A DNA stretch of 64,000 nucleotides, taken from positions 416,120 to 480,119 of the forward strand of contig MPDE01000001.1 of NCBI GenBank assembly GCA_001874335.1, in the 5' to 3' direction. A program made the translations under genes and the position numbers. The notes beneath the pieces are model-generated. The model did not search any database, was not told where the DNA came from, and saw only the letters and a program-made list of their open reading frames with translations. Within the stretch, counting starts at the first letter, position 1; every line of letters starts with the position of its first letter. Below, in pieces: positions 44,039-52,811 of this stretch. The DNA is from Bacteroidetes bacterium MedPE-SWsnd-G2. GTDB taxonomy: Bacteria; Bacteroidota; Bacteroidia; Flavobacteriales; Flavobacteriaceae.

Positions 44039-45190
44039 ATGTTATTTTCAGAAATTATAGGCCAAAAGCATCTTAAAACACACTTAACTCAAAGTGTTGA
44101 AAATGGAAGAATCCCACACGCTCAACTATTTGTTGGTCCTGAAGGTTCTGGCACATTACCAATGGCTATTGCTTATGCACAATATATTTTATGTCAAAAT
44201 ACTGAAGGTGAAAACACCAATGGTATAGAATCATGCAATATCAAATTTAATGGTTTAACCCATCCCGATTTACACTTTGCCTTTCCTGTAGCCTCAAATG
44301 ATAAGGTTAAAAGCCACCCCGTATCCAGTCATTTTTTAGAAGAATGGCGACAATTATTAACCGAGCAACCTTATTGTAATTTATTTGATTGGTATAAGGC
44401 ACTTGGAGTTGAAAATAAACAGGGACAAATTGGGGTTGATGAAGCACAAGATATTGTAAAATCATTGGCATTAAAATCTTATGAAGGTGGTTATAAAGTG
44501 ATGCTCATTTGGATGGCAGAAAAAATGAATATTTCTGCGGCTAACAAGCTTTTAAAACTAATAGAAGAACCACCTAATAAAACCATTTTTATATTGGTCG
44601 CAGAGGATGAAGAATCTATAATTAACACCATAAAGTCGAGATGTCAAATATTACATTTCCCTCCTTTAGCTGAAGATGATATTACTGATGGAATTGTAAA
44701 AAAATATCAAATAGATAAAAATGCCGCACAAAACATAGCGCATCAAGCTAATGGCAATTACAATAAAGCTTGTGATCTTGTGTATCAAGACACCGAAGAT
44801 TTACAGTTTGAAGAGTGGTTTGTTTTTTGGATTAGGAGCGCCTTTAAAGCAAAAGGAAATAAAGCTGCCATCCATGATTTAATTTCTTGGAGTGAAGATA
44901 TTGCTAAAACAAATAGAGAAACACAAAAGCAGTTTTTACACTTCTGCATCGATTTTTTTAGACAAGCCTTATTACTGAATTACAACGCAAAGTCTTTGGT
45001 GTTTATGGAACCTAAAACAGCTAACTTCAAATTAGAAAAATTTGCTCCCTTTGTTCATAATGGCAATATTTTGGCCATTAGTGATGAACTGCAAGATGCA
45101 ATCTACCACATAGAACGTAATGGCAACTCTAAGATAATTCTTACAGATTTATCAATTAAACTAACCAGGTTACTTCACACAAAAGCATAA
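44039..45190 (+). CDS. holB: DNA polymerase III delta-prime subunit
   Basis: 383 residues from ATG 44039. An upstream ATG at 44003 would add 12 residues but lies before the -7 box. The sequence MLFSEIIGQKHLKTHLTQSVENGRIPHAQLFVGPEGSG is the AAA+ clamp-loader start. The P-loop is degenerate (GPEGSGT, Lys replaced), as usual for the non-hydrolysing delta-prime. The SRC motif (KSRCQILHF) for the adjacent ATP site is present. It helps load the sliding clamp. Confidence 0.88.
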   Translation: MLFSEIIGQKHLKTHLTQSVENGRIPHAQLFVGPEGSGTLPMAIAYAQYILCQNTEGENTNGIESCNIKFNGLTHPDLHFAFPVASNDKVKSHPVSSHFLEEWRQLLTEQPYCNLFDWYKALGVENKQGQIGVDEAQDIVKSLALKSYEGGYKVMLIWMAEKMNISAANKLLKLIEEPPNKTIFILVAEDEESIINTIKSRCQILHFPPLAEDDITDGIVKKYQIDKNAAQNIAHQANGNYNKACDLVYQDTEDLQFEEWFVFWIRSAFKAKGNKAAIHDLISWSEDIAKTNRETQKQFLHFCIDFFRQALLLNYNAKSLVFMEPKTANFKLEKFAPFVHNGNILAISDELQDAIYHIERNGNSKIILTDLSIKLTRLLHTKA

Positions 45191-45220
45191 AAAAAGGGTA
45201 TTGAAATTCAATACCCTTTT
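45188..45220. terminator. Bidirectional terminator holB / ompH-like gene
   Basis: AAAAGGGTATTGAA / TTCAATACCCTTTT, 14 bp with a one-base centre (smaller loop pairs opened in practice), flanked by A and T runs, between two convergent genes. Confidence 0.8.
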
Positions 45221-45238
45221 ACTTATATACAATTACAA

Positions 45239-45760
45239 TTACTGTTTTTTATTGAAAGTAGCATTAAGCTCAGAAATAACTTTTTCGGTAATATCTAACT
45301 TATCATTACCGTACATAACAGTGGCAGAAACATCACTCGTTCCTAAAATCATTTCATAGTTTTCTTTTTTACCAAAATCGTTCACGAATACTTTAACCTT
45401 ATTAATTACAGAATCCATTTCTGTTTGGTAATTACGTTGCAACATTTGTTGCTCCATTTCTATAGATTGCTGAAGCGCTTGTTGTTTTTTACTAATAACA
45501 CCAAATTCTTTTTCCTTTTTAGCTTTAGTCATACTATGAGATCTTACTTCATAAGTATTGTATTCCATTTGAAACGCCTGAATCAAACTATCTGTCTTTT
45601 TAGTGAAAATTTCGTTTATGGTTTCAAACTTATTATCTAAATCAATTTTCTCTTGATAAGCGTTAATTACTTTCCCGTTATCAACATATCCAATTTTTTG
45701 AGAATTTTGACAGGATGCCAAAATTAGAACTAGTAGAAGGCTTAAATGTTTCAATTTCAT
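45239..45760 (-). CDS. OmpH/Skp-like lipoprotein
   Basis: 173 residues with a lipoprotein signal (LASC, Cys17) and a long helical hairpin (about 40-150) like the tentacles of Skp/OmpH chaperones. IGYVDNGKVINAYQEK is the typical first strand and helix. It probably assists outer-membrane proteins in the periplasm. Most family members are soluble, so the lipid anchor is a small difference. Confidence 0.82.
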   Translation of the reverse strand: MKLKHLSLLLVLILASCQNSQKIGYVDNGKVINAYQEKIDLDNKFETINEIFTKKTDSLIQAFQMEYNTYEVRSHSMTKAKKEKEFGVISKKQQALQQSIEMEQQMLQRNYQTEMDSVINKVKVFVNDFGKKENYEMILGTSDVSATVMYGNDKLDITEKVISELNATFNKKQ

Positions 45761-45968
45761 ATTTATTTTTTTGAGACCGCTAAATTAACAAACCACATTA
45801 AATATGAAGAAAAGATTAGCTATAAATAAAACAAATACTAAAACTGCATCATATTTGTTAAATCTATAAAAAACAAATCGAAATAAAGGCGTTTAAGGCC
45901 TTTTTAAAAAACAGCAACACAATTTCACCTCGCGAATCTAAACACTGTTATAGGGTGGCTTATTTGCG

Positions 45969-46823
45969 TTATTCGTTCTTTTTGAGGACATAAATTAATG
46001 ACGAATACTCTGAAGATGACATTGCTTTTAAATTAGAGAGCCAACCTCTAAAAAACCCAGAAATAACATTCATTTTTCCTGATTTATGTTTCTCAGATAA
46101 TAGACTCACATAATAGGCATCAAATTTCATAGGAAGCACTTTTTCTAAATTAAATTGAAACTTCTCCCCTAACCGCTTTATAGATGTTTGAGAAAAATGC
46201 CATAAGTGTCTTGGCACATCAAAAGCTGCCCAATATTCTTTATAGTAAACAGCATCATAACTTTTATAATTAGGTACAGCAATAACCAATACACCATTTG
46301 GTTTTAAAAGGGTTTTAAATTTTTCTAATTGCTGATCTAAATCTGGAAGGTGTTCTAAAACATGCCAAAGGGTTATCACATCAAATTGTGATTTAGACAA
46401 CGTATCTAAATGCGCTACATCAAAAACAGCATTAGTTGTTTTTTGATTGGCAATTGTTCTTGCCGAATCATTAGGCTCTACCCCTGTCACATTCCAACCA
46501 CTTGATTGTGCTGTTTTCAAAAAATCACCAGTGCCGCACCCGACATCTAAAAGCGATTTTCCTTTGGAAGCAAATGAATTTATTAATTTAAGTTTTCGAT
46601 TTAAAGCGATTGATCGCACAACGTGATAAACACTTTCAAACAAATTTCTTTTGCTATCTGTGTGTGAAATATAATCTTCACTTTTATAATAAGCAGACAA
46701 ATTGTTATCTGAAGGCTTCGGACTTGTTTCTAATAAATCTAATGATTCATTATAAATTAAATTAAAAGACTCGCCAGAAACAGAGTAATCTTTAACTGTT
46801 AAAAAAGGAACTGAATTTTGCAT
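45969..46823 (-). CDS. Class I SAM-dependent methyltransferase
   Basis: 284 residues with the SAM-binding motif I SLLDVGCGTGDFLK (about 88-101) and motif FDVITLWHVLEHLPD (near 145). The N-terminal half resembles the methyltransferases associated with sugar or lipid biosynthesis. Substrate unknown. It is downstream of mnmG, separated by 67 bp that contain a parS-like site. Confidence 0.85.
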   Translation of the reverse strand: MQNSVPFLTVKDYSVSGESFNLIYNESLDLLETSPKPSDNNLSAYYKSEDYISHTDSKRNLFESVYHVVRSIALNRKLKLINSFASKGKSLLDVGCGTGDFLKTAQSSGWNVTGVEPNDSARTIANQKTTNAVFDVAHLDTLSKSQFDVITLWHVLEHLPDLDQQLEKFKTLLKPNGVLVIAVPNYKSYDAVYYKEYWAAFDVPRHLWHFSQTSIKRLGEKFQFNLEKVLPMKFDAYYVSLLSEKHKSGKMNVISGFFRGWLSNLKAMSSSEYSSLIYVLKKNE

Positions 46824-46866
46824 TTAAACCAAAAACTGAATTATAAAACAGAATAAATTTTAGAGA

Positions 46867-46882
46867 TGTTCCACGTGGAACT
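46867..46882. other. parS-like site downstream of mnmG
   Basis: TGTTCCACGTGGAACT contains the perfect 14-bp palindrome GTTCCACGTGGAAC. Compared with the ParB site TGTTCCACGTGGAACA it differs only in the last base. It is intergenic, 8 bp after the mnmG stop. Confidence 0.7.
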
Positions 46883-46890
46883 TAAATAAA

Positions 46891-48768
46891 TTATCTTCCC
46901 ATGTAAACCAAAAGTACAGAAACATCACTCGGAGAAACCCCACTAATTCTTGATGCCTGAGAAACCGTTGCAGGCTGAATTTTATTTAACTTTTCACGCG
47001 CTTCAAAACTCATTGATTTAATCTGAGAATAATCAAAATTAGAAGGGATTTTTAAATCCTCTAACCTATTTAGTTTATCGGCATTATTTTTTTCTTTACT
47101 AATATATCCCGAATACTTCACTTGAATCTCAGTTTGCTCAATCACTTCTCTATCCAAGTTATGAGCTTCTATATACTCAGAAACCGAAGCCACTTTACGC
47201 ATATCATCAATATCTATATTAGGACGAGAATACACCTTAAACATCTTATCACTTTGCTTCACCAAAGATGAGTTTTTCACTTCCAATATAGGATTCATCT
47301 CCTCTGGTTTCACACTTGTTTCTTTAAAGAAGTTTACAAAATTAGACGACAAATGCTCCTTCTCTTCCATCCGTTTTAAACGTTCTTCAGATGCTATTCC
47401 TAATTCATAACCCTTAGGCGTTAATCTAAAATCGGCATTATCTTGACGTAACAACGTTCTATACTCAGCTCTCGAAGTAAACATTCTATACGGTTCTTCT
47501 GTGCCCTTAGTAATAAGGTCATCAATTAAAACACCAATATATGCCTCATTACGTTTTAATATAAAAGGCTCTTTTTCTTGAAGCTTTAAACTCGCATTTA
47601 TCCCAGCCATTAATCCCTGAGATGCCGCTTCTTCATATCCAGTTGTGCCATTAATTTGACCAGCAAAATACAATCCGTTTACCAACTTCGTTTCAAGCGT
47701 ATGCTTTAATTGTGTTGGTGGAAAATAATCGTATTCAATTGCATACCCGGGTCTAAAGAATTTTACATTTTCAAACCCTGCAACAGACTTCATTGCTTTA
47801 AATTGTACATCCTCTGGTAAGGACGTAGAGAATCCATTAACATAAACTTCAACCGTATCCCAACCTTCTGGCTCAACAAATAATTGATGTCTATCCTTAT
47901 CTGCAAACCTATTTATTTTATCCTCAATAGACGGGCAATACCTTGGGCCAATACTTTTAATTCTTCCATTAAACATAGGTGAACGATCAAAACCTTCACG
48001 CAACAAATCGTGTACTTCAGTACTTGTATACGTCATATGACATGACCTCTGATGAGTTAATACTGGAGACGATTGCATGTATGAAAATTTCTCAGGTCGA
48101 TCATCACCAGGTTGCTCAATCATTTTAGAATAATCTAAAGAACGACCATCCACTCTTGGAGGAGTTCCTGTCTTCATTCTACCGGATTCAAAACCTATAG
48201 ATACCAACTGTTCAGTAATACCTTTAGCAGCTCTTTCACCTGCTCTACCACCACCAAAATTTTTATCTCCAATATGTATCAAGCCATTTAAAAAGGTACC
48301 GTTAGTCAAAACCACAGAACGGCCTTTAACTGGAATTCCCAAAGAGGTTTTCACCCCCACAACTTGATCACCTACCAGCAACAATTCGGAAACCATATCT
48401 TGGTAAAAATCTAAATTCTCGGTTGCCTCCAAACGCATTCTCCAATCTTCAGCAAAACGCATTCGGTCACTTTGTACCCTTGGACTCCACATCGCAGGGC
48501 CTTTAGATTTGTTAAGCATTTTAAACTGAATTGCCGAAGCGTCACTCACTAACCCACTATAACCACCTAAGGCATCAATCTCTCTCACAATTTGCCCCTT
48601 TGCAATTCCACCCATAGCAGGATTACACGACATTTGTGCAATATTTTGAAGATTCATTGTAATTAATAGGGTTTTACTACCCATATTGGCAGCAGCAGCA
48701 GCAGCTTCACTACCAGCATGACCTCCACCAACTACAATAACATCATATGTATCTTGAAATAAACTCAT
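46891..48768 (-). CDS. mnmG: tRNA uridine-5-carboxymethylaminomethyl modification enzyme
   Basis: 625 residues. FAD-binding GGGHAGSEAA starts at residue 14, followed by the MnmG signatures SCNPAMGGIAKGQIVREIDALGG (near 47-70) and GTPPRVDGRSLDY and FAGQINGTTGYEEAASQG. With MnmE it modifies U34 of certain tRNAs. Both ends of the gene are bordered by parS-like sites. It follows ybeY after 72 bp, probably as a separate or read-through unit. Confidence 0.97.
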   Translation of the reverse strand: MSLFQDTYDVIVVGGGHAGSEAAAAAANMGSKTLLITMNLQNIAQMSCNPAMGGIAKGQIVREIDALGGYSGLVSDASAIQFKMLNKSKGPAMWSPRVQSDRMRFAEDWRMRLEATENLDFYQDMVSELLLVGDQVVGVKTSLGIPVKGRSVVLTNGTFLNGLIHIGDKNFGGGRAGERAAKGITEQLVSIGFESGRMKTGTPPRVDGRSLDYSKMIEQPGDDRPEKFSYMQSSPVLTHQRSCHMTYTSTEVHDLLREGFDRSPMFNGRIKSIGPRYCPSIEDKINRFADKDRHQLFVEPEGWDTVEVYVNGFSTSLPEDVQFKAMKSVAGFENVKFFRPGYAIEYDYFPPTQLKHTLETKLVNGLYFAGQINGTTGYEEAASQGLMAGINASLKLQEKEPFILKRNEAYIGVLIDDLITKGTEEPYRMFTSRAEYRTLLRQDNADFRLTPKGYELGIASEERLKRMEEKEHLSSNFVNFFKETSVKPEEMNPILEVKNSSLVKQSDKMFKVYSRPNIDIDDMRKVASVSEYIEAHNLDREVIEQTEIQVKYSGYISKEKNNADKLNRLEDLKIPSNFDYSQIKSMSFEAREKLNKIQPATVSQASRISGVSPSDVSVLLVYMGR

Positions 48769-48771
48769 AAT

Positions 48772-48787
48772 TGTTCCACGTGAAACA
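48772..48787. other. parS centromere site (ParB binding)
   Basis: TGTTCCACGTGAAACA is an exact match to the bacterial parS consensus TGTTNCACGTGAAACA and identical, as I recall, to a Bacillus parS. It lies 3 bp upstream of the mnmG ATG, so ParB bound here could also affect mnmG translation or transcription. Confidence 0.85.
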
Positions 48788-48840
48788 TTCTACTTATGTA
48801 GAAAATTAAAACCTGCAAATATACGTTGATTTTCTGAATA

Positions 48841-49251
48841 TTACATTAAAGCCGAAAGGTGTAAATCTTCTTTAGAGGTCATCACCTCTTGATCAGCGTC
48901 AGTCTTGTCATTATATCCACAATAATGTAATACGCCATGAACCATAACACGAGACAATTCGTTCTCAAAACTCTTATTAAAATCCTTGGCATTATCTCTC
49001 ACACGCTCTACAGAAATATAAATATCACCATGAATTTCTTTTCCTAAGGAATAGTCAAAACTTATAATATCTGTGAGTGTATCATGATCTAAAAACTCCA
49101 CATTTAGCTTGTGCAAATATTCATCATCACAGAAAATATAATTGATTTCTCCTTCTCTACATTCTTCCTTTTTGATAACATCAGAAATCCATTCGCTAAC
49201 AGCATTTTCATCATCTAACTTAAAGGGTAATTCGTAATTAAAACTAATCAT
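48841..49251 (-). CDS. ybeY: Endoribonuclease YbeY
   Basis: 136 residues, the usual size. The metal motif is H-G-V-L-H-Y-C-G-Y-N-D: His105, His109 and, where most families have a third His, Asp115. It takes part in 16S rRNA maturation and ribosome quality control. The ATG overlaps the DUF4175 stop by 8 bp, so the two are coupled. Confidence 0.92.
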   Translation of the reverse strand: MISFNYELPFKLDDENAVSEWISDVIKKEECREGEINYIFCDDEYLHKLNVEFLDHDTLTDIISFDYSLGKEIHGDIYISVERVRDNAKDFNKSFENELSRVMVHGVLHYCGYNDKTDADQEVMTSKEDLHLSALM

Positions 49252-52200
49252 TATTGGTATTAAAATAATCTTGAACTTTCTTCTTATAAATCTGCTGCAA
49301 AGGTAAACCTTGTCTATTCAAAATTTCAATGGTATTAAAATATTCTTTAGCCGTCGGAATTTTATTCTTCGACCCCTTATTAAAGCTTTTTGTATTTGTT
49401 TCAGATTCGCGTTTATTGTCCTCCCCTTGCATAAGCGTAGCATTTTCTAATTTCAACAACTGATGCTCCAACTCCATCATTTTAGACAACGTTTCATCTG
49501 TAAACCCTTTATTCAGTAGATCTAATTCTATCTCCTTCATGTCTTTCAACAACTGCTCACCAGCTTTCGAAAATCCGTCTTTTGCCAATCTATCTTGTAA
49601 AGCTTGTCGCAATTCTGCTTGTCGTTTATAAATTTTAAACAATTCGCCATTCATTTCTTCAGAATTATACTCCGACTCGCCTTCACCTTCTCCCCCAGGT
49701 TCACCATTCTTACCATTTTTCTGTTCTCCTTCAGAGCCAGATTCCCCCTCTGCACCTTGTCCTTCCTCACCTTCTTTACCTTTCTCTCCGTCCTTTTTAG
49801 GTTTACCTTGATCACTCTTCTTTTTACCTTCTTGCATTTCCTTATTCAACTCCTCTTGACTTTTAATGATATCTGGAAGTTGCATTCCTTGACCCTGACC
49901 TTGACCAATTGAAGGATTCATTTGATTCTCCATATTATCCAAAATATCACTCAAAAAACTCGCCAAATTATTGGTTGACGTAATGGTATATTGCTGTGAA
50001 GAAATAGCTTGATATAACTGATTTTCAGATAGTTGCGCTAAAGATTTGTTCAAAGTAAAAAACACATTAGTCACCTGAGTATTAACCTGTTCTGATATCA
50101 TAGGTTGGCGTAACGACAACGCAAAAAGGCTGTCATCGACATGTTCAAAATGGGTTTTTAAATCATTTTGCTTTCTCAAATACGCACCATAGCTATTATG
50201 ATTAACCGAAATCTTTTTATAAGAATTCATCAAATCTTCCTGATCAAATGAGAATAAAATAAGATTATCTAAGATTTGACGTAATACATCAATATCCTCA
50301 GCAGCCTGTTGTTCCCCACCACTCTGCATTGCTTGGGACATTTGATTACTCATCTCCTTCATTTTCTGGGCAGCCTTCTTTTGTTTCTTCTTTGCCGCCG
50401 CTTGAGGAGCTTGAGCACCTGCCTCATTACCTTCTTTCTCTTGCTTTTCCTTCTCTTCTAAATCTTGAGTCGCATCCTGCATCTCTTGTTTAATCTCCTC
50501 TTCTTTATCCTCATCCTTTGGAAGATCCATAGGTTTTTGAAGCTGTTCATTATCCTTTTGTAAATCGTCAAGCTCTTCTTTAAGCTTTTCAAACTCTTCG
50601 TTCAGTTCTTCTTGAGCTTCCTTAGTATTTTCTTCAGACGATTTTTCAGAAAGTTCTTCCTGCTTTTCCGCGAGTTGTTGCAAATCCTGTTGCAACTTTT
50701 CAGCTTTCTTAGCCACGTAATAGCGCTTTGTTAATTCTAATAACTGCTCTAAACTTTTTTGTTTGTTTTTATTTTGTTTGGCCAACTGCTCCAATTTTTG
50801 AGTCAGTTCTTCCTTTTTAATTTTCTCCTGAAGTTTTTCTAATTCATCTAAAAGCTTCTCATCCTTTTTAAGCTGCTCTTCATTTTCTTCAAGTCGCTTC
50901 TGAATCGCCTCCTTAAACTCGTCCTTCTCTTCAGATTCATTTTGAAATTCTTCTAAGTTATTTTGAAGTTTTTTGTTGAAGTTTTTCATCATTTCGTCTT
51001 GATTCTTTTGACGCTTCAAAAAATTCTCAAACTTCTTTTTATCATTAAAATTTAATTCTTCTTTTTCTTTTTGAGTTTTAGAAAATTCTTCCAACTCCTT
51101 TTCCTGATCCTTCATTTTCTCGAATGAAGAATTTAAATCCTTAATTGTGCTATTCTGTTCCTTTAATTGACGCTCTTCTATTTCATTATTACTAAACTCT
51201 CTATAAGTAAACACAGCGCTCTTTGTTGTCTTATATTTATTAATTTGATCATTATCGAAAACTTGAAAATACACCTCGTAGCTCACCCCTTTTTCAAGAT
51301 TTAACATATTAGGAAAAGCATAAACAAACTCGTCTAAATTTCCTTTTACAACAGGTAGATCAACTTTAACCGATTGTGCATCAGAATTGACAGGGGTATA
51401 AACCATTTGCAATTTATGTAAGCCATAATCATCACTTACCTGACCATAAAAATACATGCTTTCGCCATCCAGGGAATCGCGTTGCATTTTCAAATCTAAT
51501 TCTGGGTAATCATCTTTAATCACACCAATATTAAAGTTTAAGTTTTCATAATTTTTTAAATTAGAATTACTTGTACTTAAACTATAAGCGTAATTAGAAA
51601 ATAACTGCTTAGACCCTCTAAAAGTATTAGTATTACCCACACTTAAGTTTAAAGTATCCTTAGCATAAAGGGATACTGCATCGGTAGTTCGAGTGTTTAC
51701 TACCCAAGTTACAGTTGTACCTTCAGGCACAATGGTATTACCAGTACTTTTTAAAACTTCGTCTTTTTTACCCGTATAAGAAGGATAATCTAATTGCATT
51801 TCGAAGTTTTCTAAAACTGGTGTATTAATTACCTTTAAACTATAATCTATAGAAGAAATATCATTTGCTAATAAGGAAAACCTAATAGTAGATTTAGGTT
51901 GTACAAAAACATATTCAAATTGTCCCGGACCAATAGATTGCAAATAATACGATTGCTCATCAAATAAAATTTGAATGTTTTCTGGAATAACCGTACCAAC
52001 GGTAGAAACCCTAAGTGTATAATTAGAATTTTCAATAGCAGTAAGTGAATCGTTTAAAACATAAAACTGAAAAGGCGCCGGAGGCTCGTATGCTGTTTGA
52101 TAATTTACTACCCTTTCATAACTATCGCTAAACCAATTAAATTTTCCCGAAAAACTAAATAGAGCAATAATGACAATTGGAATAGCCGCATACTTTAAAT

Positions 52201-52657
52201 ATTTAAGGTTTGCCGAAAAATTAATGGCCAATTTAAATGGTATCGGACTTAAGGTTTTTGATTTTTGATCAATACTAGCTAACAGTAAATCAGAATCAGA
52301 CTGACTTTGTTTTAGCTGCAATACATTTAACAACTTATCCCCTACCTCAGGAAAATAGTCACCAATAATCTTTGAACAAGTTTCATGGTCAATGCCTTTT
52401 TTTAATTTAAACAAATGTAAAATTGGGGTCACAATAAACTTAAAAAGCAATACCAACTCTACCCCAATAAACACCCAAAATAAAACAGTTCTTGCAGCCG
52501 AACTCAGCCATAAAAAATGCTCTATTAACAGTGTAAACAAAAAATAAAGTAACCCTATTGCGAAAAACAGAATAGTACCTTTAAGTAATTCGTTAATATA
52601 AAATCTATTAACAAATTGCTCCAGTTTCTCCTGTATGGTACCAAAACTATTATTCAT
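49244..52657 (-). CDS. DUF4175-like large membrane-anchored coiled-coil protein
   Basis: 1137 residues. Hydrophobic helices occur near 23-45, 53-75 and 150-167, then a beta-rich periplasmic part (about 190-490). A very long Glu/Lys/Gln coiled coil follows (about 500-760), then a Gly/Glu/Lys-rich low-complexity stretch (about 945-1005) and a final helical region. It matches the DUF4175 family of Bacteroidota. No catalytic motif. The low-complexity part has the look of a flexible, acidic tether. Function unknown. Confidence 0.85.
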   Translation of the reverse strand: MNNSFGTIQEKLEQFVNRFYINELLKGTILFFAIGLLYFLFTLLIEHFLWLSSAARTVLFWVFIGVELVLLFKFIVTPILHLFKLKKGIDHETCSKIIGDYFPEVGDKLLNVLQLKQSQSDSDLLLASIDQKSKTLSPIPFKLAINFSANLKYLKYAAIPIVIIALFSFSGKFNWFSDSYERVVNYQTAYEPPAPFQFYVLNDSLTAIENSNYTLRVSTVGTVIPENIQILFDEQSYYLQSIGPGQFEYVFVQPKSTIRFSLLANDISSIDYSLKVINTPVLENFEMQLDYPSYTGKKDEVLKSTGNTIVPEGTTVTWVVNTRTTDAVSLYAKDTLNLSVGNTNTFRGSKQLFSNYAYSLSTSNSNLKNYENLNFNIGVIKDDYPELDLKMQRDSLDGESMYFYGQVSDDYGLHKLQMVYTPVNSDAQSVKVDLPVVKGNLDEFVYAFPNMLNLEKGVSYEVYFQVFDNDQINKYKTTKSAVFTYREFSNNEIEERQLKEQNSTIKDLNSSFEKMKDQEKELEEFSKTQKEKEELNFNDKKKFENFLKRQKNQDEMMKNFNKKLQNNLEEFQNESEEKDEFKEAIQKRLEENEEQLKKDEKLLDELEKLQEKIKKEELTQKLEQLAKQNKNKQKSLEQLLELTKRYYVAKKAEKLQQDLQQLAEKQEELSEKSSEENTKEAQEELNEEFEKLKEELDDLQKDNEQLQKPMDLPKDEDKEEEIKQEMQDATQDLEEKEKQEKEGNEAGAQAPQAAAKKKQKKAAQKMKEMSNQMSQAMQSGGEQQAAEDIDVLRQILDNLILFSFDQEDLMNSYKKISVNHNSYGAYLRKQNDLKTHFEHVDDSLFALSLRQPMISEQVNTQVTNVFFTLNKSLAQLSENQLYQAISSQQYTITSTNNLASFLSDILDNMENQMNPSIGQGQGQGMQLPDIIKSQEELNKEMQEGKKKSDQGKPKKDGEKGKEGEEGQGAEGESGSEGEQKNGKNGEPGGEGEGESEYNSEEMNGELFKIYKRQAELRQALQDRLAKDGFSKAGEQLLKDMKEIELDLLNKGFTDETLSKMMELEHQLLKLENATLMQGEDNKRESETNTKSFNKGSKNKIPTAKEYFNTIEILNRQGLPLQQIYKKKVQDYFNTNND

Positions 52658-52738
52658 ATTAAATTAAAAAGCGGTAAAGGTTATATAAACACTATTGTAA
52701 CTTACTAAACTACAATTTTATTTTTATCCTTTAATCGT

Positions 52739-52746
52739 TAAATTTG
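52739..52746 (+). promoter_or_regulatory. -7 box of alkB
   Basis: TAAATTTG fits TAnnTTTG, 65 nt before the alkB ATG. No TTG at the normal distance, so weak. Confidence 0.3.
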
Positions 52747-52811
52747 ATAACATACTGTTAAAGTAAATCAATTAACAATCAACCACTTAAACAATAACGC
52801 AATTCTAAATA

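Noticed and set aside
45761..45968. Possible gene or RNA in the 208-bp gap before the methyltransferase end
   Set aside because: Only a weak AAAGGC/GCCTTT hairpin is present, with no promoter-terminator pair and no credible frame.
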